From Streptomyces sp. 846.5 (GTDB lineage Bacteria > Actinomycetota > Actinomycetes > Streptomycetales > Streptomycetaceae), in the NCBI RefSeq assembly GCF_004365705.1, contig NZ_SOBN01000002.1:1888675-1952674 (forward strand): DNA of 64,000 nt, read 5' to 3'. A model generated the notes under the pieces. The model saw only the letters and a list, made by a program, of their open reading frames with translations, was not told the origin of the DNA and made no database searches. Positions 48,087 to 57,654 of this stretch are shown here, piece by piece. The translations under genes and the position numbers were made by a program. Positions within the stretch are counted from its first letter, which is position 1. Each line of letters opens with the position of its first letter.

Positions 48087-48560
48087 CTACTGGCTGCTGC
48101 TGCCGAAGTCCTCCGGCGAGATCTGGTCCAGGAACTCCCGGAACCGCTCGACCTCGTCCTCCTGCTCGTCCGGAATGGCGATGCCCGCCTCGTCCAGCAC
48201 GCCGTCGCTGCCGTAGATCGGTGCGCCGGTGCGCAGCGCCAGCGCTATGGCGTCCGAGGGACGCGCGCTGACCTCCACACCGCTCGCGAAGACCAGTTCG
48301 GCGTAGAAGACCCCCTCGCGGAGGTCGGTGATCCGCACCTCGGTGAGCTGCTGGCCGACGGCCTCCAGCACATTTCGGAAGAGGTCGTGCGTGAGCGGGC
48401 GCACCGGGGTCATCCCCTGCTGCGCGAAGGCGATGGCCGTGGCCTCCCCCGGTCCGATCCAGATGGGGAGGTACCGGTCGCCCCCGACCTCGCGCAGCAG
48501 CACGATCGGCTGGTTCGACGGCATCTCCACCCTGACACCCACGACGTCTAGCTCGTTCAC
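48087..48560 (-). CDS. Bifunctional nuclease (BFN/DUF151) domain protein
   Basis: A GTG at 48560 starts the family pattern VNELDVVGVRVEMPSNQPIVLLRE. The conserved YLPIWIGPGEATAIAFAQQG and PRPLTHDLF-like parts and the acidic helix at the end (EDEVERFREFLDQ) complete the 157-residue protein. BFN proteins of plants have RNase and DNase activity; the bacterial role is unsettled. It lies between two MerR genes as in Rv1829 of M. tuberculosis. Confidence 0.9.
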   Translation of the reverse strand: MNELDVVGVRVEMPSNQPIVLLREVGGDRYLPIWIGPGEATAIAFAQQGMTPVRPLTHDLFRNVLEAVGQQLTEVRITDLREGVFYAELVFASGVEVSARPSDAIALALRTGAPIYGSDGVLDEAGIAIPDEQEDEVERFREFLDQISPEDFGSSSQ

Positions 48561-48621
48561 ACTCGCAACCCTAGGGCGCACCGCCCCGATACTCCAGTTC
48601 TGATTGGTTTCGGAGGGGTGC

Positions 48622-49392
48622 TCAGGCTCCCGGGCGGGCCCGCAGTCCGGCCTGGACCAGGGCGGCGTGCAGCCGCACCGACAGGGTCGCGAGCTCACGG
48701 GCCAGCGCGGCGGCATGGGCCTGGGTCTGCGGGTTACGGTGCCTGCGCAGCGGCGCGACCACCTGTTCGACCAGCCCGACCTCCCGGTCGGCCGCCGCCT
48801 TGACGGCGCGCAGGTGCCGCGGCTCCAGACCGAACCGGCCCAGCTCCGCCACCAGCCGGGCGACCTGCAGCATCTCCGGGTCGTAGCCGCCCTCGGGGGT
48901 CGCCACCACCAGTCCGTACGACTCCCAGTCGGCCAGCTGCTGCTCGGCGACGCCGGCCGCCGCCAGCAGCTCCGCCCGCCCCAGCCGGGGGCCGGGGACG
49001 AACACCTCCGGCTGGGGCGACGGCTCGATCGCGTACGGCTGCTCGGCGCCCGGCAGCGCCGGCGGCTCCTCGCCCGCGTCCAGGGCGTCCAGGTGCTCCC
49101 TGATCACCCGCAGCGGCAGGTAGTGGTCCCGCTGCATCCGCAGCACCTGCGCGAGCCTGCTGACGTCGGCACGGCTGAACTTGCGGTAGCCCGAGGGCGT
49201 CCGCTGCGGCTCGACCAGGCGCTCCGCCTCCAGGAAGCGGATCTTGGAGATGGTCACCTCGGGGAACTCGTCACGCAGCACCCCGAGCACCGCGCCGATG
49301 CTCAACAACTGCCTGCCGGCCTCGGCCGTGCCGATCTCTGACGTACCGATCTGGGACGTGCCGGTCCGAGACGTGCCGTTGTCGCCCTGCAC
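48622..49392 (-). CDS. ftsR: FtsR-like MerR regulator
   Basis: The GTG at 49392 follows GGAGGAG by about seven bases. A short leader with repeated IGTS/TGTS units, coded by imperfect 15-base repeats (about 49330-49380), comes first. The MerR helix-turn-helix follows: LSIGAVLGVLRDEFPEVTISKIRFLEAERLVEPQRTPSGYRKF and VSRLAQVLRMQRDHYLPLRVIREHLDAL. This is the FtsR type (Rv1828), an activator of ftsZ in corynebacteria. It lies next to garA-like and BFN genes as in other actinobacteria. Control of ftsZ here is inferred from homology. Confidence 0.85.
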   Translation of the reverse strand: MQGDNGTSRTGTSQIGTSEIGTAEAGRQLLSIGAVLGVLRDEFPEVTISKIRFLEAERLVEPQRTPSGYRKFSRADVSRLAQVLRMQRDHYLPLRVIREHLDALDAGEEPPALPGAEQPYAIEPSPQPEVFVPGPRLGRAELLAAAGVAEQQLADWESYGLVVATPEGGYDPEMLQVARLVAELGRFGLEPRHLRAVKAAADREVGLVEQVVAPLRRHRNPQTQAHAAALARELATLSVRLHAALVQAGLRARPGA

Positions 49393-49456
49393 AGGATCGC
49401 TCCTCCGTTGTGCGCCGAGCCCGGCCGCAGTCGGTCCCGGCGGAACATCCCCCTGC

Positions 49457-50269
49457 TCAGAACCCCCGGCGGCTCTCGAAGAAGACCACCCGGTACTTGC
49501 CGATCTGGACCTCGTCACCCGTGCTCAGCGGCACCTCGTCGATGCGCTCGCGGTTGACGTAGGTGCCGTTCAGGCTGCCGACGTCGGCCACGCTGAAACC
49601 GGTGGGCGTACGGCGGAACTCGACATGGCGCCTGGACACGGTGATGTCGTCCAGGAAGATGTCGCTCTCCGGATGCCGGCCCGCCGTCGTCAGCTCGGTG
49701 TCCAGCAGGAACCGGCTGCCCGAGTTGGGCCCGCGACGGACCACCAGCAGCGCCGAGCCCGGCGGCAGCGCGTCCACGGCGGCCTGCGCCTCGGGCGAGA
49801 TCACCGGTGTGGCCTGCGTGGACGTCACCTCGGGGTCGTAGGCTTCCAGGCCCGAGATCGAGATGGTGGACGTCTGCTCGGACAGTCCCTCCGCCTGACC
49901 CCGCGCTCGCAGTGGGGCGCCGCAGTTGGAACAGAACCGGCTGGCCTCGGGGTTGCTGTTGCCACACCGGGTGCACACCGTCATCCCTGCGGCCTCCTGT
50001 CGCGGATCGCCTGTCTGAGCCTGCGCATACGGATCGGTACCAAACCCTCCAGCTGAGGTTGAGGGTACCGCTCCCGGTGCTATGCCCGCCCCGCCGCCGA
50101 AACCGGCGTGTCGCTGGTCCTCCCGGTACATCGGGCGCTCCTGGACCGGCGCCAGCGAGTCGCCCTCGTCCGGGCCGCGCATGCCCGGCACCGCCCGGTG
50201 GCGTGCGGTGGGCGCCTCGACCGCGCCCTGAGGGGACTTACGACCGAACAGCTTCGAGAACAGACTCAC
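49457..50269 (-). CDS. garA: GarA-like FHA protein with zinc ribbon
   Basis: The 270-residue protein has a basic start (MSLFSKLFGRK), a zinc ribbon (CTRCGNSNPEASRFCSNCG, residues 98-116), a Ser/Thr-rich segment (SEQTSTISISGLEAYDPEV) and an FHA domain (about 170-260; TAGRHPESDIFLDD, SRRHVEF, VGSLNGTYVN). GarA/OdhI proteins are phosphorylated by PknB/PknG on an N-terminal Thr and then bind and regulate 2-oxoglutarate dehydrogenase and glutamate enzymes. The Thr segment here sits in the same relative place, but the classical ETTS motif is not exact. The GTG at 50269 has AAGGGGA upstream. Confidence 0.88.
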   Translation of the reverse strand: MSLFSKLFGRKSPQGAVEAPTARHRAVPGMRGPDEGDSLAPVQERPMYREDQRHAGFGGGAGIAPGAVPSTSAGGFGTDPYAQAQTGDPRQEAAGMTVCTRCGNSNPEASRFCSNCGAPLRARGQAEGLSEQTSTISISGLEAYDPEVTSTQATPVISPEAQAAVDALPPGSALLVVRRGPNSGSRFLLDTELTTAGRHPESDIFLDDITVSRRHVEFRRTPTGFSVADVGSLNGTYVNRERIDEVPLSTGDEVQIGKYRVVFFESRRGF

Positions 50270-50378
50270 GGACGATTCCCCTTGCGTGACACGAGCCTGC
50301 CCGAGGGGCAGGGTGAAGCCATCATGGACGATAGTTGAGAACTGCTGTCGACAGGGCCGTGGGCGACCCGCCGGAACC

Positions 50379-51203
50379 TCATGGCTGCGCCGAGTGAGCG
50401 TAGCCAGGGGTGCTCAACGGGATCAAGGCCGTCACCGACAGCGACTTCTGCTCGGAGACAGTGGCCTTTGCCCCCTGCAGCTTGTCGACGGACTGGATCA
50501 CACCACCGGGGATCCCCAGCGCGACGTCGAGGTCGTGCGAGTTCCCGATGACGGTGAAGCGGTAGGGCTGGGTGACCTTGGTGCCGCCGGTCACGACGGT
50601 GCCAGGATCGGCGTCGGAGAACCAGGTGCCGGCGACCACGCGTACATCGTTGATCTGCACCGCCTCCGCCCCCGCTGCGCGCAGCTCCTCCAAAGTGTTG
50701 AGCAGCATATCTGCTTGCACCTTGCCACCGGGGTCGTTGACGGTGAGGACGATACCCGGACCGGTCGCCGCGACCGTGCCCGCGAGCACGCCCAGCTGCT
50801 GTTCCTTGGTGCGGGTCTGCTTCTGCGCCTCGGCCGCCTGCTGCGAGCTGTTCTGCAGCGTGGCCAGCGACTCCTGCAGCTGCTGGCGGTCGTCCTGGAG
50901 CCGCTGCTGCTTGGCGTCCACTTCGTCCAGCAGCCGGACCAGGTCCTCCTGGCGGGCCCCGCGCAGCTGCGACTCGGTGTTGGTGGAGCGCACCTGGATG
51001 GCCAGGCCCAGCCCCAGCGAGAACAGCAGCAGCGCGACCACGACCTGGGCCCGGGACAGCCGCGGCGGCCACAGCGCGGCAGCGAGCCGCTGACGCCCGG
51101 TCAACCCCTCGGAATCGTCGCCCGGCCGGTCCGCCCGCTGGTCCTGGGCAGGCGGCAGCGGCGTTGGGGGCTGCTCCCCCGACGCTTCCTCGTGCTGGCC
51201 CAC
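50379..51203 (-). CDS. DUF881 membrane protein
   Basis: The 274-residue protein has a Pro-rich cytoplasmic start, one membrane segment (VVVALLLFSLGLGLAIQV), a coiled coil (about residues 80-135, QEDLVRLLDEVDAKQQRLQDDRQQLQ) and the DUF881 domain (TGPGIVLTVNDP, LLNTLEELRAAGAEAVQINDVRV, IGNSHDLDVALGIPGGV). DUF881 proteins stand with Sbp in Gram-positive genomes, often near division genes, and are thought to be membrane-associated structural or regulatory proteins. It forms a group with the next two genes. Confidence 0.9.
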   Translation of the reverse strand: MGQHEEASGEQPPTPLPPAQDQRADRPGDDSEGLTGRQRLAAALWPPRLSRAQVVVALLLFSLGLGLAIQVRSTNTESQLRGARQEDLVRLLDEVDAKQQRLQDDRQQLQESLATLQNSSQQAAEAQKQTRTKEQQLGVLAGTVAATGPGIVLTVNDPGGKVQADMLLNTLEELRAAGAEAVQINDVRVVAGTWFSDADPGTVVTGGTKVTQPYRFTVIGNSHDLDVALGIPGGVIQSVDKLQGAKATVSEQKSLSVTALIPLSTPGYAHSAQP

Positions 51204-51273
51204 CTGTCACTCCCGCCGCTTCCGACCTGCGTCGATCATCCTGCCATCCGTCCTACCCGGCCGTAGCACCGGG

Positions 51274-51606
51274 CTAAGCCCGGAACACATGCCGCCTGAT
51301 CGCCGCGGCATTGGAGAAGATCCGGATGCCGAGCACCACCACCACGCCGGTGGACAGCTGGGACCCCACCCCGAGCTGGTCGCCCAGGAACACGATCAGC
51401 GCCGCGACCACCACGTTCGACAGGAAGGACACCACGAAGACCTTGTCGTCGAAGATGCCGTCCAGCATGGCCCTGATCCCGCCGAAGACGGCGTCCAGCG
51501 CGGCCACGATGGCGATGGGCAGGTACGGCACCAGCCCCGTCGGGATACCCGGCTGGACCACCAGCCCGACGACGACCCCGATGACGAGGCCCAGTACGGC
51601 GATCAC
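51274..51606 (-). CDS. Small basic protein (Sbp, DUF1290)
   Basis: The 110-residue protein has three membrane segments and the family pattern YLPIAIVAALDAVFGGIRAMLDGIFDDKVFVVSFLSNVVVAALIVFLGDQLGVG. Sbp lies between DUF881 genes across Gram-positive bacteria. Its GTG overlaps the stop of the upstream DUF881 gene (GTGA), so translation is coupled. The function is not known. Confidence 0.93.
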   Translation of the reverse strand: MIAVLGLVIGVVVGLVVQPGIPTGLVPYLPIAIVAALDAVFGGIRAMLDGIFDDKVFVVSFLSNVVVAALIVFLGDQLGVGSQLSTGVVVVLGIRIFSNAAAIRRHVFRA

Positions 51607-52526
51607 GGTGTTGCTCCTCCCCTGCCGGACGGGGTCGCGTACTGCAGGCCGCTCCTGGCCGCCGCAGGCAGATCCACCCGGTCCTCACTGCTGATGCTGT
51701 ATCTGATGGCGTAGTCCGCCTTGAGCTGCTCCAGGTAGACGCCGCCGTCGACGTTCTGCCGGAATCCGTCCGCCAGCCCGGAGCCCCCGACGGCGTCCAC
51801 CTGATACGGGAGGCCCAGGGGGTGGTTGTCGACCAGTATCGCGTCGCCGGCCGCCCGGATCGCCGAGAGGGCGGTGAGCCGCTGGCCGTTGATGGCGATG
51901 CCCTCCGCCCCGGACTGCCAGAGCGCGTTGACCACCAGCTGGACGTCCCGGTCCCGGACCCGCCCGGTGTCGCTGAACCCGGCCGCCGTACGCGGATTGC
52001 TCCCGCCGTCGGTGCCGGCAGAGACCGCGTCGTCCATGACCACCCGGATACCGGGGCCGTAGGCCGCGCCCGCGCCGGAGACCAGCTGCAGCACCTGCAG
52101 CCGCGCGGTGTCCTCGGCGGCGGTGCCGTTCGCCTTCGCCTGCTGCTGGAGCTGCTTCTGCCGGGCCCGGTCCCGGTCGATCTCCTGCTGCACCTGGTCG
52201 GCGTTGGCCTGGGCCGTGCCCACCCGCGCGATCAGCTCCTGCCGCTCCTTCGCGGCCACCGGCGCCGAGGCCCTGACCTGCACCGCCCCCACCGTCAGCA
52301 CCAGCGCCGCGAGCAGCAGCCCGCCGCCGAGGGCAAGCTTGCCGCGCAGCGTCCCGGGCATCCGGCTGGTGCCGTACCGGCCCCGGCGGCGGGCCGCGTC
52401 CGCGTAGCCGTCGTCGAGGGCGTGCTCCATGACATTGGTGAGCAGGGACATGGACGCGTCGGGGCGCGCACTCCAGTTTCCCGCGGAACGCGCAGCCCGT
52501 TCACCATCCGCCCCTGTCGTCGACAT
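51603..52526 (-). CDS. DUF881 membrane protein
   Basis: The 307-residue protein has a cytoplasmic N-terminus with a conserved SLLTNVMEHALDDGY stretch, one membrane segment (LALGGGLLLAALVLTVGAVQV), a coiled coil and the DUF881 domain (AAYGPGIRVVMDDA, LVVNALWQSGAEGIAINGQRL, PYQVDAVG, YLEQLKADYAIRYSI). It is the first gene of the DUF881-Sbp-DUF881 set and overlaps sbp by four bases. Confidence 0.9.
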   Translation of the reverse strand: MSTTGADGERAARSAGNWSARPDASMSLLTNVMEHALDDGYADAARRRGRYGTSRMPGTLRGKLALGGGLLLAALVLTVGAVQVRASAPVAAKERQELIARVGTAQANADQVQQEIDRDRARQKQLQQQAKANGTAAEDTARLQVLQLVSGAGAAYGPGIRVVMDDAVSAGTDGGSNPRTAAGFSDTGRVRDRDVQLVVNALWQSGAEGIAINGQRLTALSAIRAAGDAILVDNHPLGLPYQVDAVGGSGLADGFRQNVDGGVYLEQLKADYAIRYSISSEDRVDLPAAARSGLQYATPSGRGGATP

Positions 52527-52647
52527 GCGCCACATCGTCGCACGTCGCGTCGGAGTCACCGGCACAACTCGCGCCGTGCCCGGTCAACCCGGCACACGAT
52601 CGTGACAAACACCCGAGGCCCTGAGCGGCCGCTGCCGCGGCGTCCGC

Positions 52648-55146
52648 TCAGTCGCGGTCGGTGGCTTCGACCACCGCGCTCCACTCGTCCAGCAGCGCCT
52701 GGGTGGAGACGTCGTCCGGGCCCTCCGCCCACAGGTGGGTGACCGCCTCGGCCGGGTCGGGCACGACCATGGTCCAGCGGCCGTCGGTCTCCACCACCCG
52801 CACCCCGTCCGTGGTGTCGACATGCCGGTCCCCGGCCGCCTCCACCACCGAGCGCATCACCATGCCCTTGGCGGACCACGGCGTCGCCAGGTCGCGGCGG
52901 TGCACATGCGCCTTGGGGATGCGGGCGTCGATCTGGCTCAGCGTCAGCTGCGTCCGGGCGACCAGCCCGACCAGCCGGACGAAGGCAGCGGCGCCGTCGA
53001 AGATCCCGCTGAACTCCGGGATCACGAAGCGCCCGCGGCCGTCGCCGCCGAAGATCGTGCCCTCGGCGGAGGCAGCGCTGGTCAGCGCATCCGGCGAGGT
53101 CGTCGTCCACTGCACCTGGGTGCCGTGGTAGGCGGCGACCTGCTCGGCGATCCTGGTCGTGGTCACCGGCAGCGCCACCTTGCCGCTCCGGCCCTCGGCC
53201 GCCACCAGGTCCAGGAACACCAGCAGCGCCCGGTCGTCCTCGATCAGGTGCCCGCGCTCGTCCACGAAGGACACCCGCTCGCCCACGGGATCGAAGCGCA
53301 CCCCGAAGGCCGCCTTGGACGAGGCCACCAGCTCCCCGAGCCGCACCAGCCCGGCCCGCCGCTCCTCGGCGGTCTCGGTCGGCCTGGCCTCGTTCATGCC
53401 CTGGTTGACGGTCAGCGCCTCGATGCCGAGCCGGCCCAGGATGCTGGGCAGGACCAGGCCCGCGCTGCCGTGCGCGGCGTCGATGACCACCTTCAGACCG
53501 GCCTCCGGCACCCCGCTGGTGTCCACGGCCCGCAGCAGCGTCCCCGCGTAGGAGTCGAAGACACTGGCGGGGAAGGTCAGGTCGCCGATCTCACCGGGGA
53601 ACGCCCGGCGGTACTCCTGCCGGGCGTAGACCCGGTCGAGCTTGCGCTGGCCGGCCTGGGAGAGGTCCGCGCCGCGTTCGTCGAAGAAGAGGATGTCCAG
53701 CGAGTCCGGCACCCCGGGCGTGGTCCGCAGCATGATGCCGCCGGCGCTGCCTCGGGCCGTCTGCTGCCGGGCCACCGGCATCGGCACGTTCTCCAGGTCG
53801 CGCACATCGATGGCACTGGCCTGCAGCGCCGAGATCATGGCGCGCTTGAGCGCACGGGCGCCACGGGAGTGGTCGCGCGCGATGGTGACCATCGCGCCCT
53901 TCTTGAGGGTGGTCGCATAGGCGCCGGCGAGCCGGACCGCCAGCTCCGGCGTGATCTCGACGTTGATGATCCCGGAGACGCCGCGCACCCCGAAGAGGTG
54001 CTCCTGGCCGCGGGACTCCCAGATCACCGAGGTGTTGACGACCGCGCCGGCCTCGATGGTCTTGAACGGGTACACGCGGACGTTGCCCGCGATGATCGAC
54101 TCCTCCTCGATCAGGCACTCGTCCCCGATCACCGCCCCGTCGTCGATCCGCGCCGCCCGCATCACATCGGTGTTCTTGCCGATGACGCAGCCGCGCAGAT
54201 TGGTCTGCGGCCCGATGTAGACGTTGTCATGCACGATCGCCCGGTGCAGGAACGCCCCGCGCTTCACCACGACATTGCTGCCGAGCACGGTGTTCTCCCG
54301 CAGCTCGACCCCGCCCTCGACCTTGGCGTAGTCGCCGATGTAGAGCGGCCCGCGCAGCACCGCGTCGGGGTCCACCTCGGCGCCCTCGGCCACCCAGACC
54401 CCGGGGGAGATCTCAAAGCCGTCGATGTCGACGTCGACCTTGCCCTCGAGCACGTCGGCCTGGGCCTTCATGTAGCTGTCGTGGGTGCCGACGTCCTCCC
54501 AGTAGCCCTCGGCGACGAAGCCGTAGATCGGCTTGCCCTCCTTGAGCAGCTGCGGGAAGACGTCCCCGGACCAGTCGACGGAGGTGTCCGCGGCCACGTA
54601 GTCGAAGACCTCGGGCTCCATGACGTAGATGCCGGTGTTCACCGTGTCCGAGAACACCTGGCCCCAGGTCGGCTTCTCCAGGAAGCGCTCGACCCGGCCC
54701 TCGTCGTCGACGATGGTGATGCCGAACTCCAGCGGGTTGGGGACCCGGGTCAGGCAGACGGTGACCAGCGCACCCTTCGAACGGTGGAACTCCATCAGCT
54801 CGGTCAGGTCGAAGTCGGTGAGCGCGTCACCGGAGATCACCAGGAAGGAATCGTCCTTGAGCGCGTCCTCCGCGTTCTTGACGCTTCCCGCGGTCCCGAG
54901 CGGGGTCTCCTCGTTCGCGTAGGTAAGAGTCATACCGAGCTCTTCGCCGTCGCCGAAATAGTTCCGGACGAGGGAAGCAAGGAATTGCACAGTCACAACG
55001 GTCTCGGTCAGCCCGTGTCGCTTCAGCAGACGGAGCACATGCTCCATGATCGGTCGGTTCACGACCGGAAGCAGGGGCTTGGGCATGCTCGAGGTCATAG
55101 GGCGGAGGCGCGTGCCCTCGCCTCCGGCCATCACAACGGCCTTCAT
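52648..55146 (-). CDS. Nucleotidyltransferase/left-handed helix/phosphomannomutase-like fusion
   Basis: The N-terminal part is a sugar-1-phosphate nucleotidyltransferase: [20 protein letters not shown] with the PKPLLPV loop, [11 protein letters not shown], and [21 protein letters not shown] left-handed beta-helix of hexapeptide repeats follows (about 250-370). The C-terminal 450 residues resemble phosphomannomutase. The catalytic Ser loop (TxSHNP) and the metal loop DGDxDR are not seen; their places hold RTTPGVPDS and RFDPVGER. The first part probably makes GDP-mannose or a related NDP-sugar, and the second may be regulatory. The fusion is known in streptomycetes. It is co-oriented with pgsA-like and DUF881 genes. 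Confidence 0.85.
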   Translation of the reverse strand: MKAVVMAGGEGTRLRPMTSSMPKPLLPVVNRPIMEHVLRLLKRHGLTETVVTVQFLASLVRNYFGDGEELGMTLTYANEETPLGTAGSVKNAEDALKDDSFLVISGDALTDFDLTELMEFHRSKGALVTVCLTRVPNPLEFGITIVDDEGRVERFLEKPTWGQVFSDTVNTGIYVMEPEVFDYVAADTSVDWSGDVFPQLLKEGKPIYGFVAEGYWEDVGTHDSYMKAQADVLEGKVDVDIDGFEISPGVWVAEGAEVDPDAVLRGPLYIGDYAKVEGGVELRENTVLGSNVVVKRGAFLHRAIVHDNVYIGPQTNLRGCVIGKNTDVMRAARIDDGAVIGDECLIEEESIIAGNVRVYPFKTIEAGAVVNTSVIWESRGQEHLFGVRGVSGIINVEITPELAVRLAGAYATTLKKGAMVTIARDHSRGARALKRAMISALQASAIDVRDLENVPMPVARQQTARGSAGGIMLRTTPGVPDSLDILFFDERGADLSQAGQRKLDRVYARQEYRRAFPGEIGDLTFPASVFDSYAGTLLRAVDTSGVPEAGLKVVIDAAHGSAGLVLPSILGRLGIEALTVNQGMNEARPTETAEERRAGLVRLGELVASSKAAFGVRFDPVGERVSFVDERGHLIEDDRALLVFLDLVAAEGRSGKVALPVTTTRIAEQVAAYHGTQVQWTTTSPDALTSAASAEGTIFGGDGRGRFVIPEFSGIFDGAAAFVRLVGLVARTQLTLSQIDARIPKAHVHRRDLATPWSAKGMVMRSVVEAAGDRHVDTTDGVRVVETDGRWTMVVPDPAEAVTHLWAEGPDDVSTQALLDEWSAVVEATDRD

Positions 55147-55230
55147 GTCGGGTGGTTCCTCCTTGTGGCCTAGGCGGAGCTGTCATCCGACGGCCGACCC
55201 CGCCACGGGCACCCAAGGGCCACCCGGCGG

Positions 55231-55839
55231 TCAGTCGACCGCGGTGCCCGTCCGTACCAGACGACGGGTCTGAACCGCGTACAGGATCCCTGCCCACCAA
55301 TACAGCGTCGTACCCCACCAGACGAACGCCCATCCGATGATGAATGCCACACTCCCGAGCCAGTCACTCCTCTCGGTGAGCAGAAGCAGCGGAAATGCGT
55401 ACATCAGATTGAACGTAGCCGCCTTCCCCAGGAAATTCACCCCGGGCGGTCCGTACCCGTGCCTCCGCAGCACCGGCAGCAGCGAGGCGATGAACACCTC
55501 CCGACCGAGCAGGAGCGCCGTCAGCCACCAGGGCATGATCCCCCGCCAGGTCAGCCCGACGATCGTCGACAGCACGAACAACCGGTCCGCGAGCGGATCG
55601 AGCAGTTGACCCAGACGGCTGATCTGCCCCCACCGCCGCGCGAGCTTCCCGTCCAGGTAGTCGCTCACCCCGCTCGCCATCAGGATCAGAATCGCCCACC
55701 CGTCGTTGTGCGGTCCCCCGAACTCCGGCCACAGCACCAACCACAGAAACACCGGCACACCGACGAGCCGCGCCATACTCAGCACGTTGGGGATGGTGAA
55801 CACGCGGTCGGTCTGGACTCGCGTCTCCTGAACCTCCAC
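55231..55839 (-). CDS. CDP-alcohol phosphatidyltransferase (PgsA2-like)
   Basis: The catalytic motif DGKLARRWGQISRLGQLLDP-LAD fits DGx2ARx8Gx3Dx3D of the family. The 202-residue protein has about five membrane segments. It transfers an alcohol phosphate (glycerol-phosphate, inositol-phosphate or similar) to CDP-diacylglycerol in the membrane. The GTG at 55839 has AGGAGG at eight bases and is preferred over the longer frame. M. tuberculosis Rv1822 (pgsA2) stands in the same place of the same block. The substrate is not certain. Confidence 0.9.
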   Translation of the reverse strand: MEVQETRVQTDRVFTIPNVLSMARLVGVPVFLWLVLWPEFGGPHNDGWAILILMASGVSDYLDGKLARRWGQISRLGQLLDPLADRLFVLSTIVGLTWRGIMPWWLTALLLGREVFIASLLPVLRRHGYGPPGVNFLGKAATFNLMYAFPLLLLTERSDWLGSVAFIIGWAFVWWGTTLYWWAGILYAVQTRRLVRTGTAVD

Positions 55840-55988
55840 CCGGGAGCCTCCTGGGACGAACGGACGACGGGACGGGACGAGACGGGTACGGCTGTACAGG
55901 GACTTTACCTTCCCATGGAGCGGGGGTGGGCGGGGCGGGCGGGGGGCGGGGAAGGCGGGGCGCCGCAGCGGGTTGGCGGAAGCTGTGA

Positions 55989-56057
55989 GTGGCTTACATG
56001 GCGCCACCGATGCCGGATGGCACGCCCGTGGCTTGTTGCTGCTGCTCGCTCCGCTGG
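55989..56057. repeat. Left copy of the inverted repeat around the IS110 pair
   Basis: GTGGCTTACATGGCGCCACC (55989-56008) and CCCGTGGCTTGTTGCTG through CCGCTGG (56025-56057) recur in inverted order at 59732-59751 and 59681-59714, with small indels. The pair encloses both transposase genes. Confidence 0.75.
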
Positions 56058-56096
56058 TCCGAAAATAGCGTTTGACCGCAAGCGGGACCGTTGGGT

Positions 56097-57341
56097 TCAG
56101 GCAGCCTCGATGGGTTCGAAGCGGACGGTCATACCGAGGGCGTTGGCCTGTCGGGTGATGCGTCGGAGGGCGCGTTCGGGGTCGTGCTTGATGTAGTAGT
56201 CACCGCCTAGATCGTGGAAGGCGGTGTCCTGGGTGAGGATGTGCCAGACGGCGGTCAGCATCGAGTGTTCGAGGGCGACCAGGGCTTTCTTCTTGCCGAG
56301 TCGGGGCATCAGGCGCATGTAGCGGGCGCCGAGGTAGGTGCGGTCGCGGGTGCGGGAGGCGGCCATCGCGGCGGTACCCAGGGCCGCGCCGAGCCATCGG
56401 TTGCCGTGGCGTCTGCGCCCGGACTTGTGCTTGCCGGCCGACTCGTGGTGCCCGGGGCAGACCCCGGCCCACGAGGCCAGGTGGCCGGCGGTGCGGAAGC
56501 GGGACATGTCTCCGCCGGTCTCGGCGATGAGGACTTCCGCGGTGATGCGGCCGACGCCGGGGATCGTCTCCAGGAGATCAAGCTGGCGGGCGAAAGGGCG
56601 CATCTCCTCCTCGATCCGCTCCGACAGCTCGGCGATCGTGGCCTTGAGGTGATCGATGCGCTCCAGGTGCAGGCGGCACAGGAAGGCATGGTGCTCGCCG
56701 AAGTTGCCGGTCAGCGCCTGCACGAGGTCGGGTATCTTGGGGCGCATCCGGGCCTTGGCCATCTGGGCCAGTGCCTGCGCATCGCGTTCCCCCTCGATGA
56801 GCGCGGCGAGCATGGACCGGCCGGAGACGCCGAGGATGTCGGTGGCCACCGCAGAGAGCTTGATCCCGGCATCCTCCAGCTCCTTCTCCAGCCGCTGGGC
56901 CTCGCGACTGACCTCGCTGGCGAGCGTGGAGCGGTAGCGGGTCAGGTCACGCAGGTGCCGGATCGGCTCCGGGGGCACGAACGAGGCCTTGAGCAGGCCG
57001 CACTCGCCCAGCTGGCACAGCCAGGCCGCATCCGCGACGTCCGTCTTGCGCCCGGGCAGGCCCTTGGCGTGCGCGGCGTTGACCAGAATCACGTTCAGGC
57101 AGTCCTCCAGCACGTAGAACGCCCCGCGCCAGTAGTCGCCAGTGGCTTCCATGACCACCAGGGCGACCTGTTCGGCGACCAGCCAGTCCCGCAACTCCAG
57201 CAGCGCATTGGTCGTGGTGGCGAAAGTACGGATCTCCTGCCGCCGCGAGCGTCGCCCGCTCGGGCTGGGGGCCCGAACGCATGCCTTCAGATCCTTCTTG
57301 CCGATGTCCAGCGCGGCACACCGCTCGTGCAGCACGTCCAT
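56097..57341 (-). CDS. IS110-family transposase/recombinase
   Basis: The 414-residue protein has the N-terminal DEDD/RuvC-like domain (CAALDIGKKDLKACV, VVMEATGDYWRG, LPGRKTDVADAAWLCQL) and the C-terminal Tnp_IS110 domain (LLETIPGVGRITAEVLIAETGGDMSRFRTAGHLASWAG, catalytic Ser region after HESAGKHKSGRRR). It looks intact. The ATG at 57341 has GGAGGG upstream. IS110 recombinases work with a structured bridge RNA. It is about as similar to the second transposase in layout as family members are, not a recent copy. Confidence 0.93.
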   Translation of the reverse strand: MDVLHERCAALDIGKKDLKACVRAPSPSGRRSRRQEIRTFATTTNALLELRDWLVAEQVALVVMEATGDYWRGAFYVLEDCLNVILVNAAHAKGLPGRKTDVADAAWLCQLGECGLLKASFVPPEPIRHLRDLTRYRSTLASEVSREAQRLEKELEDAGIKLSAVATDILGVSGRSMLAALIEGERDAQALAQMAKARMRPKIPDLVQALTGNFGEHHAFLCRLHLERIDHLKATIAELSERIEEEMRPFARQLDLLETIPGVGRITAEVLIAETGGDMSRFRTAGHLASWAGVCPGHHESAGKHKSGRRRHGNRWLGAALGTAAMAASRTRDRTYLGARYMRLMPRLGKKKALVALEHSMLTAVWHILTQDTAFHDLGGDYYIKHDPERALRRITRQANALGMTVRFEPIEAA

Positions 57342-57522
57342 GTAACCCTCCCCGACCACGACCGAGTTGACCGATACGCGCCGTCCGGAGGAGCCACAGG
57401 GCTGAAGAGTCTGGTCCGCGTGCTACTGCAACAATTGACGGTCCCTGTCAGCGGCCCCCAACGCCATACTGAACGACGAGCTCACAGGCATCACAGATAC
57501 ATCGGCGTCCCGGACAGCACCG
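57342..57522 (-). ncRNA. Candidate IS110 bridge RNA region 1
   Basis: Known IS110-group bridge RNAs are coded in the non-coding end upstream of the recombinase gene and are about 150-200 bases long. This 181-base stretch has that place and length. The RNA itself and its guide loops were not confirmed by folding. Confidence 0.35.
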
Positions 57523-57654
57523 CCCCATTTTCCCGCCTCCACGGCGGCCAGCGAAGCGGCCTGGGTTACTGAACGGAAAATGGGGCTTCGGGAGGGCAGG
57601 CGGTAGCGGCCGGGCGGGAGGGGCCGGCGGTTGGTGGTGTTGGGTGGTGTGGGG

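Larger units (their letters stand above)
56061..57532 (-). mobile_element. IS110-family element 1 (approximate ends)
   Basis: It holds the transposase 56097-57341. CCCCATTTTC at 57523-57532 marks the upstream side, and GAAAATAGCG at 56061-56070, seven of ten matching its complement, is the proposed other end. The non-coding stretch on the 5' side of the gene (57342-57522) is about 180 bases, and the 3' side is under 40. This layout is that of IS110-group elements whose long left end codes a bridge RNA. Confidence 0.6.
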
